Shown: piece after piece, positions 57,268-64,000 of the stretch
Numbering within the stretch: the first letter of the stretch is position 1
Layout of the letters: the number at the start of each line of letters is the position of its first letter
From: Hydrangea macrophylla
Lineage: Eukaryota; Streptophyta; Magnoliopsida; Cornales; Hydrangeaceae
Assembly (NCBI GenBank): GCA_033977485.1
Contig: CM066994.1
Coordinates: 13,513,585-13,577,584, forward strand
Direction of reading: 5' to 3'
DNA length: 64,000 bases
Translations under genes and position numbers: made by a program
Notes under the pieces: model-generated
The model's input: only the letters and a program-made list of their open reading frames with translations
Databases searched by the model: none
What the model was told of the DNA's origin: nothing

Positions 57268-57450
57268 AAGTAATATTTGGGACACTAACAAATTCCATGC
57301 ATTAATACTTACTAACACACTCTATCTCTCTCCTAGTGATACTGCGGGATCCGCAGTCAGTACACCCCATAGTACACCCCATAGTATCACTAGGAGAGAG
57401 ATAGAGTGTGTTAGTAAGTGTTAGTGGAATTTATTTGTACCCCTAGCAAG
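57268..57450. mobile_element. Mutator-type MITE, GAGTAATATTTGGG family (copy 3)
   Basis: Left end AAGTAATATTTGGGACAC. The arms TCTATCTCTCTCCTAGTGAT and ATCACTAGGAGAGAGATAGA are perfect inverses over more than 30 bp. The centre has a short ACACCCCATAGT duplication. The right end is less clear and no duplication was scored. Confidence 0.75.
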
Positions 57451-57603
57451 ACCTTTTTATTATGTGAATGTATTTTGGAAAGTTTTTGTGGTTGTCTGGA
57501 CAGAGACTCACTAATTATCTTCCAGCTTATAGTGGGCTGGACTATATAATTTCAATCATACCCCACTGGGCCAAACATTGAAGTTAATCATCATCTTATG
57601 ATT

Positions 57604-57644
<41 letters not shown>

Positions 57645-57713
57645 GTGTGTGTTAGCAACTTAGCATACATATTATTGATCCATGGATGTACGTATATACT
57701 TGTGTTTTGATCA

Positions 57714-57882
57714 AAAATGCTACATCAATACCAAATTCTACATCCAACGTACACATCCTGACCCTTGATTCATGTGAGTCCCATGTAGGACTCATGTGGG
57801 ATTTACATGAGGCCTACTAGAATCAAGGGCCATAATCTTTGAGTGTAAAATTTTGTGTGAAATTTGGTGTGAGTGTAGCATT
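57714..57882. mobile_element. Fold-back MITE with AATGCTAC ends
   Basis: AATGCTACATCAATACCAAA at the left end and, on the other strand, AATGCTACACTCACACCAAA at the right; GACCCTTGATTC/GAATCAAGGGCC arms inside. No target duplication found. Confidence 0.65.
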
Positions 57883-58532
57883 ATTCATGTTTTATATGTA
57901 TATTCATGTATGTATGGGGAATGCAATCTTACTTGATGTAGTACTAGAGGATAGCAATATAATGTATATCATGAGCACTAAAAGCCAATGTCGTTACATT
58001 ATAGGCTAATAGCAGTGGCATAGCCAGTCTGAAGATATCACAATATTTGGGGTGCATTACAATAATTTTTCAGAAAAGTAAGAATTAAAGAAAATTTGAA
58101 CAATGAAATTAATTTACTACCCTAATTTTGAGAAGGTGACAGAAACTTTTTTTATGCATCAGGAATGGATTTTGATACTATGATCTATCTATGCATGTAG
58201 TAGTATAGCATGTCCATGTATATATATGTATATGTGAATTGATGTATATGCCACTGGCTTTACATGTATATATACATACAAAGTTAAGATGGAGAGGCTC
58301 CTAGGCTTTTGAAAAGCTTCATCCACAAGAAAAAGAGCGATGATGGTCCTTATAATGGAATTGATACGCTTTACCAAAACTAAGCACTAATAATACAAAA
58401 TTTAATAAAGATGTTTTGTACGCTTGCCTAAAAAAGGAAAGTGATTAAAGATAATTGAAGATGTTTGGTTTTAAGATAATGATTCCAATTCCATTTGAAT
58501 GATAGTGATGGATCTAGCTAGATGGTCCCAAA

Positions 58533-58535
<3 letters not shown>

Positions 58536-58614
<79 letters not shown>

Positions 58615-58796
58615 ATTAATTTGTGAGGTAGCCTCTTATTGTCAACTTGTGTGACCTATGGATCATATGGAATATATATATATATATATATACTCACCTC
58701 CATGAAGGACAATGACACCCACAACTCAAATATCTACGAAATTTTGTCGTTAGAAGATAAACTTAAAAGAAAATTTTGGAGATTAACTCAATGGGT

Positions 58797-58861
<65 letters not shown>
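58536..58861. repeat. Two long GA microsatellites
   Basis: GA runs of 77 bp (58536-58612) and 63 bp (58799-58861) separated by 186 bp of ordinary sequence with a short TA repeat. They produce a spurious Arg/Glu frame. Confidence 0.95.
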
Positions 58862-58864
<3 letters not shown>

Positions 58865-59396
58865 AATAATCAACTTTTAATTATAACTCCATGAATAATA
58901 TCATTTGTTTGGGGATCTACCGAGGCATAGATTAGGTATACCAAAAGCAACTGTACTTTCTCTTTGAAAACTCAAAAAACCCTTTGCCCTATTTGGGAAT
59001 AGTGAAATAGGGCTTGGTTGAGTCCCATTCTCATTTATTATTTAGTTTTTACATAAATTAGTAGTGTATTGGTTTAACAAAGAATCAGTTTTTAATTTAA
59101 TTTTACATTTGGCACGGGACTTCGATGCATAAAAGAGAATTTACCAAAAACTTGAATATATAGAAATGGTTCAACACAAAACTAGTTATGAACTTTTCCA
59201 AATTTATATATGCATATAGTATCCTAGATCACGACGAACTTACCTACAAGAAAATAAAGAGTTGTTTGTGTAGATCAAGAACCGGTTGTGTGTTACTTAA
59301 TTAAGTGAACTGGTTAATACCTTGCACACTAGTCCTTGTTTTGATCTAAGATTACTCGTAAAACATGTTTGTCAATCTAACATGATTCTCGCTTTT

Positions 59397-59427
<31 letters not shown>

Positions 59428-60885
59428 TGAATTGAAAGCGAAATTGAACCTGACCATATTTTCTGCATTTCCAAATAAATCCTAAAAATGTTACGAACTT
59501 CTTTTCTTGTATAGTCAATTTCATGTCTTAGAACATAAACGGGAGGCCCAGCAGTAAAAGAGGTGTTGGACGAGTTGTATACTTGTATGTCTTGGATTGT
59601 GTTCTGGGCATTATCATGCTTTATCTTTTAGGATTAGTGTTAAGCAGATCAAGTCTCACTTTTATCGGATCTCATAAAATTAGCATTAATTTAATTTGAT
59701 AAAGAATTAATTTTTCGAGCATCTTAATTAAACTAGCCATAAACTCCTATGTACCTAATCAATCCTCACACAAACACACAATTATTAAAACCGGTTCTTG
59801 ACTAACCCAAACAACATCTTAAGATGTGGTTGTTTATATGTGTACTCTGAACACATGTATAGAAGGGAAGATAAATGGTGAAAATAACTTCAAAAATAAA
59901 GAATTTCAGATACATGCTAGAATATTACTACCATTCATGAGTTCAGCATAAAAAGTTGATGACTAATAATTTCAGATTGGATGTACGCTAATTATGAATC
60001 GACACATTGTAGTATAAAATGATGACACACGCGACATGCACGTCTATATATATAATATTTTCTGAAACCCAATCATTTATATTATATTAAATCTATATAA
60101 TATAGTATATCTTTTCATGCGTTAGAAACGACCTTGACCATCGTGACATTTGCAACTCAAATTCAATTATAAAGTTGGGAGAATTATCTTGTACGACCAT
60201 ATAGTTTGGTGGTATCGTAGAAACTAATTATGTGGCTGAGAATAAATCACTGTAAAGTTATTATAATTTGATGTAAAAGCTGTCAGATCTCAAACATTGC
60301 CCTCATATCTTAAAAGATCATACTCAAGTTCTTATAATATATTACACCCAAATTTTAAAATATTGTACCATATTTAAGTCTTAAAATATTGCACCCCTAA
60401 CTCTAAATATTACCGAGCCACTATCATTGTATCACAGACTTCTCCATGCAGTTGACACATGATATGACATATTAGACAGCAATGATAATAATAATAATAA
60501 TATAATAATAATAGCTTCTAGGTTATTGGTTGTTACAGAGAAAGAGAGGCCTTAATTGGCTTCATATTATTTCATATCACTGTGCTTTTTTGGTCACCGT
60601 GCAAAATATTCAAATTATAACGAAAGTCAAAAATGTGACGGCTAGATGTGATAATTTTCTTCTAGGTAGTGACCAAATCAGCCAGAGAAATAAACAACCA
60701 CAAACCATAAACTTTATAGAACAAACATCAGTACATTAAATTCCACACTCTCAAAGATTTGAGTTCTATATCCTTCAAACAAAATACCACAATCATTTGT
60801 TTTATTTTTCTACATGAAGAACAACCCTCCTTAATTCCTTATATCTCTTAAAAAAAAAACTACCCCTATACATACATACACACTT

Positions 60886-60924
<39 letters not shown>

Positions 60925-61142
60925 AACTGTAGGCGCCATCCAAGCAATTAGTTCTCTAGCATTGCCCTACCAAACAAAATCTCATTGTGACTGAAACCCA
61001 ACAATCCAAAACTTTTTTTTTTTTTTTTTGAACGTCCAACAATCCAAAACTAAATGACTGTATCAACGAGTGTGTATATAAAAATATATATGTATATATA
61101 TATATATATTTGTATAATTGGACAAACCTCCCAAAATTCACA

Positions 61143-62665
61143 TTAGGGGTACCAATTCATTCCGGGAAATTGTTGATATGTCACGGGACTTTGCTCATAT
61201 GTTTGCTGGTGCAGTGAAGGAGTTTGTGGAAGCTGGCAATTAAGCAGAGTGGCAATAGAATGGTTGTGATCCTCTGCCCTCGCGACCACGCCATCATTGC
61301 TGTTCTCATAATTGAATCTCTTTGTAAATGAAGTGTTACTTGTACTCTCATCATTCCAATACAGAGATGGTAGTGTTCTTTTCAAATTGATCATCTGTGT
61401 CTTTGAATACCCATTGTTGTTGATGCAGTTGTTGTTTATCATACCCTCAAATAAGGTTTGATCATTCTCGAGAAATGCACCAAAGTTTGATGATTTTAGG
61501 GCTTGGAATTTAGGGTTTTGTGGGCAAGAGGGTGTTGGTGGTGGGGGCATTGATGTAATTATGTTATTCATGGAGTAGTCATCCCTGTCTTGATCCATTG
61601 GTTTTTGGGTATTGCTCTTCTTGTAGATCCGGCATAAGACCCAATCATCCAACTACAGAACAATCAAATCAATTAATTATAGATTTTTAAGGGCAAAAAT
61701 GGAAATTTCAGGGCACGAGACTTCTGGCATTGTAGGGCCTGAGGCAGCAAAAGTGGAACTTTTTTGTTACTGTAAGGTGTGGAAGGGTTAGATATATGCA
61801 GCCTAATTAACCCTGCATGCGGAGAGGATGTTTGTGAGTTTCAAACCGTGAAGTATATGCAAACATAAAAACGCTTTTGTTGCATTGAAACTCACTTCAG
61901 TTACTGGCTAATTAGAGGGAAAAAAAGAAAAATCTAGCACACGAGGCTCGTGTCACGGTTGAGTCTGAGGGGGTCATATGTGTTGAGCCTTATTCTGCAT
62001 GTGAAAAGACTATAACAATTACTCGTTTATAACGCCGTGATGCTCGTATCTCAATCGAGCAACTAGTACAACAAGTCTCACACTCTACTAGGGTTTTAGA
62101 GGACAAGAAAGGAAAATACCAGTGCACGAGGCTCCTATTTGCAAGGCTAAGTAAATCTACTCAGCCTTATTCTCCATACCGAATTTTAGACTATTTCGAG
62201 TTTACATTAATCCATGACACTTAGGTCATAATGGAGCAACGTTGCACTGAGTCTGGTCCTCTCCTATTGTTAGGAAATGAACTTAGCTAATTGCTTAATT
62301 TAAATAATTAATTAATAATATATACTAATTAATTATTTAAATTAAAATTACCCTTGAACAATAAGGACCCTTCTTGTTGCCCACATCACATCCTGGAGGT
62401 TTTGTGTTTGCTTTATTGTTTGCAAGTCTATACTCATGCATGATCCAATTGGTTTTGATCCCTTTTGGTGGCTTCCCTCCATAGAAAACCAAAGCTTTCT
62501 TCACACCCACCTTCTGAGTCCCGCCAGAGCTCATCACCGGTTTATCGGTTCCGGTAGCCTTCCAGTACCCAGAAGTCGCCGCCCGGTTCGGCCTTGCCCC
62601 GTTTGGGTACTTCCTGTCCCTCGGAGTAAAGAAGTACCATTCTTGTTCCCCAAACGTGGCCTTAG
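61143..62665 (-). CDS. NAC transcription factor, NOR/NARS1/NARS2/ANAC025 clade (exons 2 and 3; 5' end off window)
   Basis: Exon 2 is 62665-62352: acceptor TTTTCAG|CTAAGG, frame [19 protein letters not shown] to NKKGPYCSR, donor AGG|GTAATT. Exon 3 is 61652-61143: acceptor CTGTAG|TTGG, frame [14 protein letters not shown] to the terminal FPGMNWYP. The frame is continuous at phase 0. Exon 2 carries NAC subdomains C and D ([44 protein letters not shown]); exon 3 starts with the end of subdomain E. The C-terminal part is Asn/Pro/Ser/Thr-rich, as in transactivation regions, and ends with the short NWY motif of this clade. The proteins bind DNA as dimers; relatives control fruit ripening, senescence or seed-coat development. 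Exon 1 (subdomains A and B) is absent up to 64000, so intron 1 exceeds 1.3 kb. Odd point: GPYCSR replaces the usual short Ser-Leu-Arg type junction before LDDWVLC. Confidence 0.92.
61653..62351 (-). other. NAC intron 2
   Basis: 699 bp between donor and acceptor. Two roughly similar segments contain AAAATCTAGCACACGAGGCTC and AAAATACCAGTGCACGAGGCTC (about 61930 and 62115), an old internal duplication. No element ends recognised. Confidence 0.7.
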
Positions 62666-62912
62666 CTGAAAATCACACAATATCAATCACTTACATTAAT
62701 AAATTAATACATGTGCTTGTCTCAAAAAAAAAAAATATATATATATATATATATATGTGTGCTGTGCATGTATATTCACACACAAATTATTACCCCGTAA
62801 GCCTGCAGGTCAGTGACTTGATGGATGAAAGGATGTAAATACACATACATATCAATTGGTACGGAAAATTTATGCCATAGTGATTGTTCCCCAAAAGTGG
62901 CCTTATAGCTGA

Positions 62913-63075
62913 GAGTAATACTTGGGACACATCTAAATGCATAATTTTTGGGACACAACTTAAAAGATGTGTCTATATCTCTCTTGTGATGTCATTGGAC
63001 ACAGGAAAGAGATAGACACATCTCTTAGGTTGTGTTCCAAAAATTATATTTTTAGTTGTGTCCCAAGTATTACCC
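62913..63075. mobile_element. Mutator-type MITE, GAGTAATATTTGGG family (copy 4), in NAC intron 1
   Basis: 163 bp, GAGTAATACTTGGGACAC...GTGTCCCAAGTATTACCC. Flanked by TATAGCTGA and TATAGCTAA (8 of 9). The flanks join to restore a duplicated exon 2/intron junction. Confidence 0.85.
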
Positions 63076-63250
63076 TATAGCTAAAATCACATATACACAC
63101 TTCTATTTTTTTTTTTTCCGGAAAATTAATCATACAAACTTCACCAAATACCAATTACAAAAATGCATACATGTGTATGTAAATACATACACATATATTG
63201 TAACGCTCCATGTCTGTCTGTGCGATCAACTTAATGATAAAAGCTTGTAA

Positions 63251-63435
63251 TAATCACATCCCTTGTGGTCGAGTGGTAAGTTTTTTGGGTGTACTACCCA
63301 AGAGGTTTAGTATTCAAGTCAGGGGGAGCGTGGCCACTGAGAAATTCACTCGGCGACTCTAGAGACTCGGAGGATTAGTCAAAGTGCGTGCAAGCTGACT
63401 CAAACACTCCCAATTACCCAAAAAAGGAAGAAAAA
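63251..63435 (+). mobile_element. tRNA-derived SINE in NAC intron 1, 185 bp
   Basis: A box TGGTCGAGTGGTAAG near 63266 and B-box-like TATTCAAGTC near 63311. Perfect 14-bp direct repeat ATAAAAGCTTGTAA at 63237-63250 and 63436-63449. A-rich 3' end. Opposite in orientation to the NAC gene. Confidence 0.85.
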
Positions 63436-63711
63436 TAAAAGCTTGTAAATACATAAACAGATCAATTGTACTGAAATTTTTTATGTTATAGAGATTAATT
63501 GTTCCCTTCAAATTAAGGTGGTCGTAGCTTAAAATCACACAAACTTCGCTAATTATGGATTATAGGTCACACATTCGTGTATATATATACTAGAAATTGT
63601 CCATGCTCATATGGGTGTTATCCGAAAACTAATAGTTTGTTTAAACCTTAATTAATCATATTTTTATAAAATAATTTGTATAATGTTAATATTGGTACAT
63701 AATATAGAATT

Positions 63712-63712
<1 letters not shown>

Positions 63713-63752
<40 letters not shown>
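63713..63752. repeat. GA microsatellite
   Basis: About 39 bp of GA dinucleotides in NAC intron 1, just left of MITE copy 5. Confidence 0.9.
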
Positions 63753-63755
<3 letters not shown>

Positions 63756-63807
63756 ATAATAGGGAAATGCAAAAGGTATAAAAATGGAGAGTTACACATT
63801 TTTTCAG

Positions 63808-63981
63808 GAGTAATATTTGGGACACAACCTTCATACAACTTTCATACAACCTCCCCAAAAGATGTGTCTATCTCTCTCCTGTGATGTCACTGGACCCCAC
63901 AGTGACACAGGAAAGAGATAGACACATCTTTTGGAGAGGTTGTATAAAAATTGTATGAAGGTTGTGCCCCAAGTATTACCC
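63808..63981. mobile_element. Mutator-type MITE, GAGTAATATTTGGG family (copy 5), in NAC intron 1
   Basis: 174 bp: GAGTAATATTTGGGACACAA at the left end, and GGGTAATACTTGGGGCACAA on the other strand at the right. Perfect 9-bp duplication TTTTTTCAG at 63799-63807 and 63982-63990. It has a tandem CATACAACTTT step in the left arm. Confidence 0.88.
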
Positions 63982-64000
63982 TTTTTTCAGATATTAAAAT

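Larger units (their letters stand above)
56560..61142. other. Intergenic region between the nest and the NAC gene
   Basis: No gene is convincing on either strand. Contents: MITEs at 56754, 57268 and 57714, CT/GA microsatellites at 57607-57641, 58536-58612 and 58799-58861, AT microsatellites near 58674, 59400 and 60905, and CA repeats near 60885. The 3' untranslated region and terminator of the NAC gene should lie in the last few hundred bases before 61143. Confidence 0.6.
62820..63570 (-). repeat. Diverged duplications of the exon 2 start within NAC intron 1
   Basis: Exon 2 begins, on the + strand, TTGTTCCCCAAACGTGGCCT followed by TAGCTGAAAATCAC. Similar sequence recurs at 62883-62912 (TTGTTCCCCAAAAGTGGCCT, TATAGCTGA) and 63499-63540 (TTGTTCCCTTCAA...GTGGTCGTAGCTTAAAATCAC). 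In both, TGTAAATAC...ATCAATTG...GGAAAATTTATG-like sequence precedes it. The copies retain an AG-type acceptor context in the first case. MITE 62913-63075 sits in the first copy and a SINE beside the second. Confidence 0.65.

Noticed and set aside
58639..58869. Frame ending in a long Arg-Glu run
   Set aside because: Translation of a GA microsatellite.
60530..60739. 69-residue frame upstream of the NAC gene end
   Set aside because: No recognisable domain or splice partners; length is expected by chance.

Overview
The window is nuclear DNA of a flowering plant, almost certainly a eudicot. It is AT-rich, has GT-AG introns, long CT/GA microsatellites, and two plant genes embedded in stacked transposable elements. 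I cannot name the species. Only two host genes are well supported: a complete six-exon Mpv17/PMP22-family gene (45329-51630, + strand) and the last two exons of a NAC transcription factor of the NOR/NARS1/NARS2/ANAC025 clade (61143-62665, - strand; its first exon lies beyond the right edge).

Layout. 1-14035: a young Ty3/gypsy element of the Ogre/Tat group, - strand, with 3.3 kb LTRs, a tRNA-Arg-type primer site and a gag gene but no pol. The internal region recurs outside the left LTR, so this is part of a tandem array. 14036-17626: 3' part and LTR of an Athila-like element. 17627-18524: an LTR fragment of another family. 18535-18780: a decayed Myb/SANT-like fragment. 20890-29172: a degraded Copia element with target duplication GTTTG, interrupted by a solo LTR (22679-24987, duplication AACCC). 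29173-34727: small non-autonomous elements (hAT and Mutator MITEs, one SINE). 34728-about 45026: nested fold-back elements around a near-intact Tat retrotransposon (35449-44976, duplication TTTTG). 45329-51630: the Mpv17-family gene. 52262-56540: a four-level nest, SINE, then hAT, then hAT, then a large fold-back element. 56560-61142: MITEs and microsatellites. 61143-64000: NAC gene with a MITE- and SINE-filled first intron.

Most notable. (1) Several unrelated LTR-type sequences carry arrays of a short palindromic word in pairs about 20-23 nt apart, recurring every 71-74 nt; the word differs between loci but the spacing is kept. (2) The intact Tat element has a single in-frame UAG between gag-protease and pol, and a three-exon antisense gene (605 codons) with a consistent frame across both introns. 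(3) Both Tat-group elements carry tandem arrays of hairpin-forming units in non-coding internal DNA; in one array the two hairpin arms change together. (4) Target-site duplications resolve the order of events in several nests, one of which ends about 350 bp from the Mpv17 start codon.

All calls come from reading the sequence; no database search was run. Boundaries backed by target-site duplications are firm. Family names for LTRs without coding sequence are tentative.
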